The notes: a model not told the origin generated them from the sequence alone. Shown: positions 37,169 through 46,861, numbered from the stretch's first letter. The stretch: 64,000 nt of DNA from Frigoribacterium sp. MEB024 (GCF_000878135.1 NZ_JXQZ01000014.1:1-64000), one strand, 5' to 3'. Numbers and translations are program-made.

Positions 37169-38404
37169 GTGCGTAAGCAGAATGGAGCTCTTACCAGAGC
37201 CCATGTCGTAGACGCCGTGGTCCCGTTCTCCTGCGTTCTTCTTCTCTTCTCAGGTGCTGTCAAAAGCAGCCCAGCCCTCGGTTGGCTGCCGTTCGATCTA
37301 ACGCTCGCGAGTGCCTCGCTTGTCGTCCTGGGAATAGCTATACGGCTTGTCAGGGCCGGGACGTCGTTCGTTGTTGAGCCGAAAGCCGTTCTGTTTCTGG
37401 TGGCTTTTCTGCCGGGCTGGTTCTTTGGGGTTCAGAACGATTACGCGAGCGACAAGCTCCAGGGGATGCTGTTGACGGTGATTGCCGTGGCAGGGTCGTT
37501 CTATCTTCTAGCCAACGAGCGACGTCGGCGCTATTGGGTCATGTGGTTTGTGGTGTTGGGTGCGGCCGTCCTCCTTAACGGTCTTATTTTTCCGAATCTC
37601 GAAGTCACCCTGGGGCGGCTTGCCGCAGAGGGGTCGAACACGATCACGGCCGGCCGCGCCACAGGAGCTGCGCTCGTCATCGCCTTCAGCCTTCTACTGG
37701 TGTCCCGCGGCGCCTCTCGGATCGCTCTAGCCGCCCTGGCTGTCGTGTTCGCCTACGGCATGTTGGAGTCGGGCTCACGAGGACCAGTGTTTGCGGCCGC
37801 TCTAGCTGTCGTGGCTGTGGCGGTGTTCGTCAGTCGCCAGGGCAAGTTCCGGCGAATCCTGCTTGTTGCCATTGGACTAGTTGTCGCATGGCTGTTCATA
37901 ACGAGGAGCAGTAGCTCGGGTATTGAGCGAATCCAGGGTGCTTTCGCTTCTGATGGCTCTGCCACAGCTTCGCGAGATGCCATCTGGGCTGCGGCAACGC
38001 GATACATCTCCGACGTGCCCCAGTCTTTCACCGGTGTGGGCTGGGCCAACTTCTCCTCTGTTCTTCGCAATGGTGAAGCATTGGACTCCGGTGACCGCCA
38101 GTATGCGCACAACGTCGTGCTCGAAACCCTCGTGGAAGGTGGCTGGATCGCAGGTCTGGCGACTGTGGTGTTTTTGGTCCTGTCCTTGGTTCGATTGCGT
38201 CGGCAGGCCGTGACCCCAGTCGGAGTGGTCCTGTTCGCGATGGGCGTCTATTTCGTTGTGAATGCCATGGTTTCAGGCGACGTGAATGACAACAGAATGA
38301 TGTGGGCCACGTTGGCTCTGTCTTGGATCGTTCCCCTTGACCACCGTAGAGACGGTGTCGTAGACGCACGAAGTCGACCTGACAAGAGTCTGCAGCGACA
38401 CTAA
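37169..38404 (+). CDS. Wzy-type O-antigen polymerase/ligase membrane protein
   Basis: 411 residues, about 10-12 transmembrane segments. The C-terminal half carries YAHNVVLETLVEGGW, the Wzy_C-like HN...E..G motif of O-antigen ligases and polymerases, and RGPVFAAALAVV upstream. It would polymerise flipped repeat units. GTG at 37169 behind AAGGAG. Lower GC than flanks. Confidence 0.85.
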   Translation: MRKQNGALTRAHVVDAVVPFSCVLLLFSGAVKSSPALGWLPFDLTLASASLVVLGIAIRLVRAGTSFVVEPKAVLFLVAFLPGWFFGVQNDYASDKLQGMLLTVIAVAGSFYLLANERRRRYWVMWFVVLGAAVLLNGLIFPNLEVTLGRLAAEGSNTITAGRATGAALVIAFSLLLVSRGASRIALAALAVVFAYGMLESGSRGPVFAAALAVVAVAVFVSRQGKFRRILLVAIGLVVAWLFITRSSSSGIERIQGAFASDGSATASRDAIWAAATRYISDVPQSFTGVGWANFSSVLRNGEALDSGDRQYAHNVVLETLVEGGWIAGLATVVFLVLSLVRLRRQAVTPVGVVLFAMGVYFVVNAMVSGDVNDNRMMWATLALSWIVPLDHRRDGVVDARSRPDKSLQRH

Positions 38405-38648
38405 AAAAGCCTGCTCAATGCACGAGCGATTAGGACACGTCCGAGGCTGCTCGTTCATGGGCGCGTAGAAGCAAGCCCTCGGCCCGACAGCAAACCATTG
38501 TCCGACTATGCCCATTCGTTAGCTCTCGGCCGCATAGGAGTCGAAGGTCTGACGGACCGCCAGTCAAAGGAGGGTTGATTCTCGTGGTTCAGAGGTCAGC
38601 ATGGCCGAGCCGTAAAAATTGAAGACAATCGTCAGGCGAGACAGCGCA
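38405..38648. other. 244-base gap between convergent wzy-like and GT4 genes
   Basis: Relatively A/T-rich. I see no ORF of meaningful size, no strong hairpin and no insertion-sequence end. This is where the two arms of the polysaccharide locus meet. Confidence 0.5.
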
Positions 38649-39785
38649 TTACTTCTTCTGGACGGTTGGCACGCTGACGAGGAGTTCGTAAACCGCTAGG
38701 AGAGTCTTCTCCTGGCTGGTCCAGTTGAGTTCCGCTAAAGCTGCTCGCTTCGCATTCTCTCCATGACGGTGAAGTAGCTCCAAGTCGTTCGCGTACGCAG
38801 ACACAGCGATGGCGACCGCCTCGGATGAAGTCTCGTCGACAAAGGTCGCGCAGTCGAGAGGCTCGAGGATGGAGCGCCAGAGGGGAAAATCGGACGCTAT
38901 GACTGGCAAGCCGGCGGCCATGTACTCGAACATCTTCGTCGGAAGGGAGTCCCGGTACGCCACTGTGTCCTGGAGCACGACGAGACCAACGCGGGCCTGG
39001 ACGAGGAGGTCGCGTGCTTCGGCGGGCGAAACCTTGCCGTGCACTTCGGTGCGTTCCACATGCAGAACGTTCGAGAACAGGTCGGCCGTGCTCGCAGGCA
39101 CGAAGTGACCGGCAAGACTCAACTTCCAGTCAGAAGGGAAAGCGTTGTCGTCCACGGCAGCAGCCATGACTTGAGCGCCGCGAGTGTCGCTGATGGCTCC
39201 GACGTAGACCACGTGCAGGGGACGGTCGTCCAAGTTAGGGAGATCGGCGTCTTGCTGTCGCAGTCTCGGGTAGTTCTTCACGACGGTGGTCTTTGCGGCG
39301 GGAAACCTGCGGGCAATGGTCTCGGTGGCGGCGATCACGTGGTCACTCGACGACGCGACGAGGGTGAGAATTCCGGCAGCTCGAGCGACAGCACTGCGCA
39401 AAGGCTTGGGCAGGTAGTGCTTGTCCATTATCTGAGAGGGCAGGTCTTCGTGGGCGTCGAAGATGACCTTACGCCCCAGCGTGCGAAGCACCGGGATAGC
39501 CCAGATGAGTTCGGGATCGTGCAGATGTACGACTGACGCCTGCGACCTTACGGCGAGAAACACGGCCTGCAGGCTGCTGATGGTCAAACGCCGGAGACGC
39601 GTCCGTCGAGGAATGAGTTTCACTTTGACCGAAGAGAGCTGGGCTTTTTCGCTCGACTCAACCGCGATGAGGACGACGTCGTATCCCGCGTCGTGAAGAG
39701 ACACGGCCTCACGAAGATGCACTCGGTTGTCGGTCCAAGGGTGTGCGGAAGAGACGTGAGCGACGCGGTTGCGTTGTTGAATCAT
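38649..39785 (-). CDS. Glycosyltransferase family 4
   Basis: 378 residues, GT-B fold. N-terminal VAHVSSAHPWTDNRVHLREAVSLHDAGYDVVLIAVES; HLHDPELIWAIPVLR; FDAHEDLPSQI; C-terminal KMFEYMAAGLPVIASDFPLW, the nucleotide-sugar E-x7-E region typical of GT4. It adds a sugar to the repeat unit in the cytoplasm; donor unknown. ATG 39785 chosen; a TTG at 39794 would give a TTGA overlap with the preceding gene. Last gene of the minus-strand operon. Confidence 0.85.
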   Translation of the reverse strand: MIQQRNRVAHVSSAHPWTDNRVHLREAVSLHDAGYDVVLIAVESSEKAQLSSVKVKLIPRRTRLRRLTISSLQAVFLAVRSQASVVHLHDPELIWAIPVLRTLGRKVIFDAHEDLPSQIMDKHYLPKPLRSAVARAAGILTLVASSSDHVIAATETIARRFPAAKTTVVKNYPRLRQQDADLPNLDDRPLHVVYVGAISDTRGAQVMAAAVDDNAFPSDWKLSLAGHFVPASTADLFSNVLHVERTEVHGKVSPAEARDLLVQARVGLVVLQDTVAYRDSLPTKMFEYMAAGLPVIASDFPLWRSILEPLDCATFVDETSSEAVAIAVSAYANDLELLHRHGENAKRAALAELNWTSQEKTLLAVYELLVSVPTVQKK

Positions 39786-39790
39786 GGCTA

Positions 39791-41056
39791 TCAATCCGGA
39801 GGCGTAGTTGGGGCGGTATGAGTCGCCGATTTCGGCTCCAAAAGGGGGACCAGGGCCCGAGACAGGCGCCGGGCGAGGACCGAGTAGTCGTATTCGCTCT
39901 TGACGTACTCTCGACCGCGCGAACCCATTGCGGCTCGTTCGGCGGCTGGGGTGTCTTGCAGCTGCTGCATCGCTTCGGCGATCGCCGAGACGTCGTTTGC
40001 GGGGACCACGAATCCAGCGGAGGCATCCGCGACCGGATTGTTGGATGCGTTGCTAGCGAAGATGATCGGACGGGCGGCAGAGAGGTACTCGAACAGCTTG
40101 TTCAGCGATATCCCGTACTTGTAGAGGGGCAGATCGAGCATGTTGGCAATGAGTGCGTCACTGTCAGCCGAGATCTGCGTGAGCTGAGATTGCGGCACTG
40201 CACCTTGCAATCGAATCTGAGACCCCCATTGCGAGGTCGTGGCCCGGCGCTTGATCTCGTCGAAGTCGGCCCCGTCACCCACCAGTCGGAGCCGCGCATG
40301 CGGGCTTCCGCCCCTGGCGAGGTACAACTCGAAGGCCTCTACTAACGTGTCGACAGCGTTGGCTCGGCCGATCGAGCCGAAGTAGGTGAAAGTCGGGCCG
40401 GCCGCCTCGTCGGCAGGTGGCGTAGACGCTTCGCCGGGCTCGACACCGTTGCTGATCCAGACGAATGGCACGTCGTGGCCCCAGGCTTTGAGATAGTCAC
40501 CCACCCCTGGCAGAGGTGAGATGACCAGCTGCGAGCGCTCGATGGTTCTCTTCTCGATCCACCTGAGAATGTGGGCCAGCGGATGGTGGCGCGTGATCGC
40601 CCCCATGTCGATGAGAGTCTCTGGCCAAAGATCACGCGTCTCGAAGACGAATGGGACCGCCTTGCGTCGGGCCACGGTGGACGCAGCCCAAGCCGCGAGC
40701 GGATGAACCGTACTTCCGATCACGAGGTCAGGGGAGTCGAGGTTTCGCAAGGCGAGGAGTCGCGCCGAGAACGTGACCATGTTGATGACTCGACTGAAAC
40801 CACCTTTCTCGTACGCAGGCGCCTCGAGCAGGCGGAAGAGGGGGCCGTGTTCGTCACCACCCAGCGTGGCACCGCGGGGAGACAGCTGACGTCCACTTGG
40901 ATGATCTGTGCTGGCCGCGATGACAGTGACACGCCAACCGAGGCTCTCGAGGTGCTGAGCCAGCCTGTAATGACGTCCGCTTCGGCCATGGACGTCCGGG
41001 TGCACGGCGTAGTGGTTGACGAACCACAGGTGTGGTCGGCGTCGCTCCTCGGTCAT
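39791..41056 (-). CDS. Glycosyltransferase family 4, WbuB-like
   Basis: 421 residues. VNHYAVHPDVHGRSGRHYRLAQHLESLGWRVTVIAAS and ETRDLWPETLIDMG match the WbuB/FnlC subgroup; the C-terminal motif is KLFEYLSAARPIIFAS. WbuB-type enzymes commonly transfer acetamido sugars such as FucNAc. Overlaps the acetyltransferase gene by ATGA. Confidence 0.85.
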   Translation of the reverse strand: MTEERRRPHLWFVNHYAVHPDVHGRSGRHYRLAQHLESLGWRVTVIAASTDHPSGRQLSPRGATLGGDEHGPLFRLLEAPAYEKGGFSRVINMVTFSARLLALRNLDSPDLVIGSTVHPLAAWAASTVARRKAVPFVFETRDLWPETLIDMGAITRHHPLAHILRWIEKRTIERSQLVISPLPGVGDYLKAWGHDVPFVWISNGVEPGEASTPPADEAAGPTFTYFGSIGRANAVDTLVEAFELYLARGGSPHARLRLVGDGADFDEIKRRATTSQWGSQIRLQGAVPQSQLTQISADSDALIANMLDLPLYKYGISLNKLFEYLSAARPIIFASNASNNPVADASAGFVVPANDVSAIAEAMQQLQDTPAAERAAMGSRGREYVKSEYDYSVLARRLSRALVPLLEPKSATHTAPTTPPD

Positions 41057-41694
41057 CGTGCGGGAACACCTTTCACGGTGGTAAAGGCCGGTACATCACG
41101 CGTAACGCAGGCAGCGGCACCGACCGTCGCGCCACGACCCACGTGGAGGCCCTGCAGAATCACAGCACCGGCGCCGACCAGACTTTCGTCCAGGATGACG
41201 ACGCCTCCTGAAATGATTGCGCCTGGATTCACCGAGACGCAGGCTTCCAACCGAGCGTCGTGCCCGATCGTCGAGTTTGGATTGAGGTGCACGTGCGGAC
41301 CGATCTCGACGCCCGTCGACACTTGAGTCCCGGCACAAATGACCGACCCTTCACCTACGCTCGTCAGAGTGCCGATCTCAGCTCTGGGATGAATCACCGT
41401 TGCGGCGGTGAGGCCATGGGAACCGATCTGATCTGCGATCTGGGCTCGACTCGCTGGCGAACCGACCGCGATGACATAGGCCGCTGACGGGTTCGTGAGA
41501 AGCCACTCGGCAAGAGGGCCCAACCAGCGGATGCCGCGTCGAGAGAGGAGAAGGAGGGCGGACTCGGAGGGGGCGTCGTCCACGACGCCGAGAACATGCC
41601 AGCTCCCCGGGGACTGCTTCTCGATGGCGTCCAGGACGTCCAGCGTCTCGCGCCCGAAACCGCCGGCCCCGACGACGACGATGTCAATGTTCAT
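41053..41694 (-). CDS. PglD/NeuD-type acetyltransferase
   Basis: 213 residues. An N-terminal Rossmann-like domain (DIVVVGAGGFGRETLDVLDAI) precedes a left-handed beta helix (GVEIGPHVHLNPNSTIGHDARL), the PglD architecture. It would N-acetylate UDP-4-amino-4,6-dideoxy-GlcNAc to UDP-diacetylbacillosamine. The start MNIDIVVVG at 41694 lies inside the end of the upstream sugar transferase gene (11-base overlap). Confidence 0.85.
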   Translation of the reverse strand: MNIDIVVVGAGGFGRETLDVLDAIEKQSPGSWHVLGVVDDAPSESALLLLSRRGIRWLGPLAEWLLTNPSAAYVIAVGSPASRAQIADQIGSHGLTAATVIHPRAEIGTLTSVGEGSVICAGTQVSTGVEIGPHVHLNPNSTIGHDARLEACVSVNPGAIISGGVVILDESLVGAGAVILQGLHVGRGATVGAAACVTRDVPAFTTVKGVPAR

Positions 41695-42316
41695 GGAGCA
41701 CGCCCCCATTGCCGACGAATTCAGCCGACGTCACCGAGGTCGAGTCCGTGATGCCCTCCCGGCGGAGGACTTTCCTCACCGTCGACAAGAGAATCCGCAG
41801 ATCACCTACGAACGACCTGGTCTCGACGTAGCGCACGTCGAGCTCGAGCTTGTCCGCCCACGAGATCGCATTGCGGCCGTTGACCTGGGCGAGTCCGGTC
41901 ACGCCGGGGCGGACGTCGTGACGGCGAGCCTGCCTGGGGGAGTAGCGCTCGAGATAGCGAACGAGCAAGGGGCGCGGTCCGACGAGGCTCATGTCGCCCC
42001 GCAGCACGTTCCACAACGTGGGTAGTTCGTCGAGGCTCGTCGAGCGCAGGATGGCTCCGAAAGCCGTCATGCGGTCCTTGTCCGTCACCAAGCCGCGGGC
42101 CTCGTCGACGGGCAACATCGTGCGGAACTTCACTAGGTCGAAGACCTTGGCGCCCTTGCCCGGGCGCGCCTGGACGAACAGCACCGGCCGCCCTAGGCGT
42201 CGGGCGATGACGGCGGCCAACACGAGTTGGACGGGGGCGGTGACGACCAGCCCGCCACCGGCGACGGCGACGTCGATTGTACGCTTGGCAATTCGATCTG
42301 CGAGCCCTGCCTTCAT
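41684..42316 (-). CDS. PglC-type initiating sugar-phosphate transferase
   Basis: 210 residues. A single N-terminal re-entrant hydrophobic segment (VAVAGGGLVVTAPVQLVLAAVIA), KFRTM, then TSLDELPTLWNVLRGDMSLVGPRPLL, the bacterial sugar transferase signature. The small size, without extra membrane domains, matches monotopic PglC-type enzymes that put diacetylbacillosamine phosphate on undecaprenyl phosphate. ATG 42316 overlaps the aminotransferase stop. Confidence 0.9.
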   Translation of the reverse strand: MKAGLADRIAKRTIDVAVAGGGLVVTAPVQLVLAAVIARRLGRPVLFVQARPGKGAKVFDLVKFRTMLPVDEARGLVTDKDRMTAFGAILRSTSLDELPTLWNVLRGDMSLVGPRPLLVRYLERYSPRQARRHDVRPGVTGLAQVNGRNAISWADKLELDVRYVETRSFVGDLRILLSTVRKVLRREGITDSTSVTSAEFVGNGGVLHEH

Positions 42317-43446
42317 GAGGCGTCCAAGAAGGACTGGATGCGGTCCTGGACGCGATCTCGCTGCCCGGCGTCGAGAGCCGAACCGCTCGGCAGCGTCAGC
42401 CCGAGCTCGAAGAGTCGCTCGGAGGCACCCGTCACGCGCGCACGAGCCGACACGAACACGGGCTGCAGGTGCATGGGCTTCCACAACGGACGCGACTCGA
42501 TCTGCACCTCGGCCAACCAGGCCGACAGATCGGCCGGCGCCCAACCGGTGACCGAACGGTCGACGAGGATCGATGTCAGCCACACGTTGTCGAATTCGTC
42601 GCCGTCGCGACCGAAGATCTCGACACCCTCGACCCCGGCGAAGAGCGAGGCGTACAACTCACGCATCTCTCGGCGCCGAGCGATCATCTTGTCGAGTCGG
42701 GTCAGCTGTGCCCGTCCGAGGGCCGCCAACAGGTTGCTGAGACGGTAGTTATAGCCGATCTCGGTGTGCTCGTAATGGGCGACGGGCTGTCGGGCCTGCG
42801 TCGACAGGTAACGCACACGCTGCGCCAGGTCTCCGTCGTCGGTCAGTAACATGCCGCCGCCCGATGTCGTCATGATCTTGTTGCCGTTGAACGAGACCGC
42901 GGACGCATCGCCGAACGATCCGGCGGCACGTCCTCGATGAGATGCGCCGAGCGACTCCGCTGCGTCGACGAGCAGTCGCACGCCGTGTCGATCGGTGAGC
43001 TCGGTGATGGCGGTGTAGTCGACGGCCTTCCCGAGCAGGTCGACGGGCACGACCGCGCCCACTCGTTCGCCCGAGGCCGTGAGCTCGTCGAGAACACCGG
43101 AGAGCAGGACCGGGTCCATGTTGCCGGTCTCGGGGTCACAGTCGACGAAGTACGGCTCGGCGCCCGTGTAGGCGATGGCGTTCGCCGTTGCGGCGAAGGT
43201 CATCGAGGACGTGGGCACGACGTCACCCGGTCCCACGCCCCAGGCGACGAGAGCGACGTGCAGGGCCGACGTGCCCGAGTTGAGGGCCACGCCGTGCCCT
43301 ACCCCGACCCGCTCGGCGACTTCGCGCTCGAAGGCGTCGACGTCCGGGCCCAGGGGAGCGATCCAGCCGCCGGCCATGGCCGCCAGAACGTACTGCTGCT
43401 CGAGTTCGCCCACGTCGGGCGAGCTCATGTAGATCCGTTCGGTCAC
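42313..43446 (-). CDS. PglE-type DegT/DnrJ/EryC1 aminotransferase
   Basis: 377 residues. Starts IYMSSPDVGELEQQYVLAAMAGGWIAPLGPDV, as in PglE and related 4-aminotransferases. NSGTSALHVALVAWGVGPGD, DAAESLGASH and the PLP lysine in SFNGNKIMTTSGGG (near 187) are clear. It would aminate the 4-keto product of the adjacent dehydratase. GTG 43446 overlaps that gene's stop. Confidence 0.9.
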   Translation of the reverse strand: MTERIYMSSPDVGELEQQYVLAAMAGGWIAPLGPDVDAFEREVAERVGVGHGVALNSGTSALHVALVAWGVGPGDVVPTSSMTFAATANAIAYTGAEPYFVDCDPETGNMDPVLLSGVLDELTASGERVGAVVPVDLLGKAVDYTAITELTDRHGVRLLVDAAESLGASHRGRAAGSFGDASAVSFNGNKIMTTSGGGMLLTDDGDLAQRVRYLSTQARQPVAHYEHTEIGYNYRLSNLLAALGRAQLTRLDKMIARRREMRELYASLFAGVEGVEIFGRDGDEFDNVWLTSILVDRSVTGWAPADLSAWLAEVQIESRPLWKPMHLQPVFVSARARVTGASERLFELGLTLPSGSALDAGQRDRVQDRIQSFLDAS

Positions 43447-45245
43447 TCGGGTACTTCCTGTTTCGGGTTGAGACTGAGCTCCGCGGTCCACGGGCCCGAG
43501 TGAGCGTGCACGCCGTCGAGTTGAGACGGGTGCAAAGCGGGGACGGCAGTGTGCGAGATCTTCGGGTGGACGGGACGGTTGTCGCTCTCGCCGAGGCCGA
43601 CGAGTTCCTCGTGCATCTTCTCGCCCTCGCGCAGACCGGTGTAGACGATGCCGATGTCCCTGCCCGACATGGCGATCATCCGCTCGGCGATGTCGAGGAT
43701 GCGCACGGGCTCGCCCATGTCGAGGATGAGGACCTCGCTGGGCGCCCCAATGCCACCGGCCTGCACCACGAGGTGGCACGCCTCGGGAATGGTCATGAAG
43801 AACCGCGTCACGTCGGGGTGTGTGACGGTCAGCGGGCCACCGGCCTCGATCAGGGACGTGAACACGGGCAGCATCGACCCGCGGCTGCCGAGCACGTTGC
43901 CGAACCGCACCGACAGGTAGCGCGCACCGGTCTCGTCCGCGGCCCACGCGGTCAACCGCTCGGCGAGCCGCTTAGAGTGCCCGAGCACGCTCGTCGGGTT
44001 CGCGGCCTTGTCGGTCGAGATGTTGACGAAGGTCGTCACCCCGACCGCCTTGCTCGCGTCCAGCACGTTCTGCGTGCCGAGCACGTTGGTCTTCCACGCC
44101 TCGTCCGGGTACTGCTCGAGCATCGGCAGGTGCTTAAGTGCCGCCGCATGAAAGACCACCTCGGGTCGACGGTCCGCGAAGATCGCTCGCAGCGCGTCCG
44201 CGTCCCTGATGTCGGCGAGCACGACCTCTCTCGTGTCGAGCAGGCCGTTGCCCGAGATCGACAACTGTGACTGCTGCAGGCCGGTCTCGTCACGGTCGAG
44301 CATGATCAGCTCGGACGGGCCGAACTTGGCGATCTGGCGGCACAGCTCGCTGCCGATCGAGCCGCCGGCGCCGGTCACGAGCACGCGCTTGCCCGCCAGG
44401 TAGCCCGCGATCGATTCGACCTGAGTGTCGACGGGGTGGCGGCCGATGATGTCCTCGATCGCGATGTCGCGCACGTCGCCGAGTCGCGACCTGCCCTCGA
44501 GGATCTCGTCCAGCAGCGGCAGCACCATCACCCGAAGGCCGGCCTCGGCCGCCCGGTCGGTGACGTCCTGCAACAGGGGAGCATCGGCCTTGGCGATGCC
44601 GACGATGATCGCCTTCGCCCCACTCCGCTCGGCCGCGGCGACGAGGTCGTGACGCGTGCCCACGACATGGACGCCCTCGATGCGCAACCCCGCCCGAGAA
44701 GGGTCGTCGTCGATCAGGCCCACGGGGAGGTACGGCGATTCGGGGTCCGTCAGCATGCGGCGGATGAGGTGGTTCGCCAGACGACCCGCGCCGAAGATCA
44801 GAGTCGGCTGGGCTCCCTCGCCCGGACGGTGCTGACTGTCGACGTAAAGGCGCGCCACGTAGCGCAGCGCCCCCATGAAGACGAAGGCGACCGGCAGGGC
44901 GATCAACATCGTGCTTCGCGCCAGCATGATCTCCGTCCCGAACACCAGCACCGGGACACCCACGGCGATCCCGGTCACGACCACGACCCGCATGATGGTG
45001 CGCACCTCGGCGAAGCTGCCCGGTACGAACCGGCGACGGTAGAGCCCGGTCGCATAGCCGAGCGCCGCGCCGAGCAGGACGGTCACGGTGGCGACGCCGA
45101 GGACCGCGGTCCACGTGACGGCGTCGTACGAGAAGTCGTAGCGCAGCGACACGGCGAAGACGATCGCGACGACCCAGACCAGGGCATCGAGCGCGACCTG
45201 CAGGCCGGTGCGCCGGGCCGGTGAGGCCATGAACCGGTCGATCAC
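43443..45245 (-). CDS. PglF/CapD-type membrane UDP-GlcNAc 4,6-dehydratase
   Basis: 600 residues. Four N-terminal transmembrane segments (about 10-130), a first nucleotide-binding-like domain (LIFGAGRLANHLIRRM), then the SDR catalytic domain: VLVTGAGGSIGSELCRQI near 290 and STDKAANPTSVLGHSKRLAE with the conserved Lys of this long form. GTG 45245 gives a GTGA overlap with the preceding stop. First enzyme of the bacillosamine set. Confidence 0.92.
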   Translation of the reverse strand: MIDRFMASPARRTGLQVALDALVWVVAIVFAVSLRYDFSYDAVTWTAVLGVATVTVLLGAALGYATGLYRRRFVPGSFAEVRTIMRVVVVTGIAVGVPVLVFGTEIMLARSTMLIALPVAFVFMGALRYVARLYVDSQHRPGEGAQPTLIFGAGRLANHLIRRMLTDPESPYLPVGLIDDDPSRAGLRIEGVHVVGTRHDLVAAAERSGAKAIIVGIAKADAPLLQDVTDRAAEAGLRVMVLPLLDEILEGRSRLGDVRDIAIEDIIGRHPVDTQVESIAGYLAGKRVLVTGAGGSIGSELCRQIAKFGPSELIMLDRDETGLQQSQLSISGNGLLDTREVVLADIRDADALRAIFADRRPEVVFHAAALKHLPMLEQYPDEAWKTNVLGTQNVLDASKAVGVTTFVNISTDKAANPTSVLGHSKRLAERLTAWAADETGARYLSVRFGNVLGSRGSMLPVFTSLIEAGGPLTVTHPDVTRFFMTIPEACHLVVQAGGIGAPSEVLILDMGEPVRILDIAERMIAMSGRDIGIVYTGLREGEKMHEELVGLGESDNRPVHPKISHTAVPALHPSQLDGVHAHSGPWTAELSLNPKQEVPE

Positions 45246-46216
45246 CAGGTCACCCCACCGTTGGTCGAAATCAGCACGGTGTCGTCGGCCCACAGCCACA
45301 AGGCGTCCGTCCCGGCGGACAGGGTGACAGAACCCGGGGTTGCGGAGGATGCCGGAGCGCAGCCTACGCGTGTCGAGTCGGCGCCCGGTGCGGACGCGGG
45401 TACGGAGACCGCGGTTCCCTCGCAGTCGGCAGCGCCGACCGAGGCGACGAGGTAGGTGCCCACGTCCGCGGTCACGGCCACTGCGCCCTCGACTGCCGTC
45501 CCGGAATCCCAGGTGCTCGCGCCGTCAGTCGTCCGGAAGAACCGGCGGTCGCTGCACAGCACGCCGGCTTCGGTGTCGCTGATGACCGCGAGGTCGACGA
45601 CCGCCGCGCACGGAGCTGGACGGTCACCCGCAGGGGAGTGCACGGTGCCCGGGGTGGACCGCGCGACGAACCACGAGGCGGCCAGTCGCTCGGGGTAGTC
45701 GCGGAACTCGGCCCCGCCCGAAAAGGTCTGCGAGAACGCCGTGGCGCAGGTCGTGCCGGCCGGGCCGACGACGAAGGCCGATACCGCGTCCATGGCCTGC
45801 ACCCGGTCGATGGCAGCTGGGTCTCCGCTGGTGGACACCGACAGCGGCGACCAGGTCGCCCCGGCTGACGTCGTCAGTTCGAGCGTGGGGGACGGCCCCG
45901 CCCTCCCGGGCGTGCACGTGCCGGACTCGGCCCGCCATGCGGTGACGGCATCGACCGCCGACAGCAGTCGCGTCGGGGTGACGGCCTCGGCCACGGGCGT
46001 CGGCGTCTCGGTCGGTTCCGGCGCGACTGTGGTCTCGACCGGCACGGGCGTCGGCGTGACGGCGGGTTGGGCGTCGGCAGCCAGACCAGACGGTTCGCGG
46101 GTGAACGCGAGCGCGACGAGTCCGAGGTCGACGAGGGCGAAGGCGCCGATGCCGATCAGGGCGAGTCGGCGGCGGGCCCGGGCTTGCGAGCCCCGCTTGC
46201 GACGAGCGTCAGGCAT
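45242..46216 (-). CDS. Membrane-anchored or secreted Asp-box protein of unknown function
   Basis: 324 residues. Basic N-terminus, one helix (about 19-40), a Thr/Pro/Val linker (VTPTPVPVETTVAPEPTETP), then a beta-rich external domain with four or more Cys. Three Asp-box-like motifs stand out: TTSAGATW, TTDGASTW and STNGGVTW, the last forming the very C-terminus. Asp boxes mark beta-propellers of sialidase or YCF48 type, though three blades are few. Overlaps on both sides put it in the polysaccharide operon. It may bind the glycan or a biosynthetic enzyme outside the membrane. Confidence 0.65.
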   Translation of the reverse strand: MPDARRKRGSQARARRRLALIGIGAFALVDLGLVALAFTREPSGLAADAQPAVTPTPVPVETTVAPEPTETPTPVAEAVTPTRLLSAVDAVTAWRAESGTCTPGRAGPSPTLELTTSAGATWSPLSVSTSGDPAAIDRVQAMDAVSAFVVGPAGTTCATAFSQTFSGGAEFRDYPERLAASWFVARSTPGTVHSPAGDRPAPCAAVVDLAVISDTEAGVLCSDRRFFRTTDGASTWDSGTAVEGAVAVTADVGTYLVASVGAADCEGTAVSVPASAPGADSTRVGCAPASSATPGSVTLSAGTDALWLWADDTVLISTNGGVTW

Positions 46217-46854
46217 CAGCGGTCACCCCCGTCGAGGGCGGCGGCGCGGGTCAGCAGCTCGACGAGCGTGTCGGCCGCGGGCACCAGTTGGCGACCCGAC
46301 GCGGCGAACGTCTCGTCCGAGCGGCGATACGGGTCGACCACGTCGTCGTCCAGTGGATCGTTCGGAGCCTCGACCGAGCCGCGTCGCGAGGCGAGCAGGG
46401 CGACGGTGGCCCGCAGCCGGTCGGCCACCGTCGAGGCACCCGCCGGCAGGGCGTCGGCGAGCTGCACATCGGTCACGTCGCGAGCGAGGCGGGCGGCCTC
46501 GCGAAGCGTGAAGGTGTACCGGCTGGACCGGGGGTGCATCGAGACCACGGCGCGACGGTGTTCGCGGGCCAGGGCGATGACGAGGTCGGCGCCGCGGACG
46601 TCGCGCTCGAAGAGGAAGCGCGCCCGATGCTCGTCGGGTTCGAGGTCGAACGACCGGGCCAGGGCCCTGGCCTGCTCGGGCATCACGTCGTCGTCGACGG
46701 CCATGGTGCCCGCGCTCGACACGGCGACGTCGTCGAGGGGCGAGAGACCGCGGCGCAGGTAGAGCTCGGCCAAGGGCGACCGGCAGATGTTGCCCGTGCA
46801 GACCGTGAGCAGCGAGAAGGTGGACGGCGTGGGCTGGGGGATCAGGAACGACAT
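46216..46854 (-). CDS. Low-molecular-weight protein tyrosine phosphatase
   Basis: 212 residues. The catalytic P-loop VCTGNICRSP (Cys 19, Arg 25) is near the N-terminus and DPYRRSDE near 174 supplies the general acid Asp. Such Wzb/PtpA-like enzymes dephosphorylate the tyrosine kinase beside them and so set polymer length and export. The kinase gene is immediately upstream (seven bases). Confidence 0.9.
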   Translation of the reverse strand: MSFLIPQPTPSTFSLLTVCTGNICRSPLAELYLRRGLSPLDDVAVSSAGTMAVDDDVMPEQARALARSFDLEPDEHRARFLFERDVRGADLVIALAREHRRAVVSMHPRSSRYTFTLREAARLARDVTDVQLADALPAGASTVADRLRATVALLASRRGSVEAPNDPLDDDVVDPYRRSDETFAASGRQLVPAADTLVELLTRAAALDGGDR

Positions 46855-46861
46855 CTCGCGC

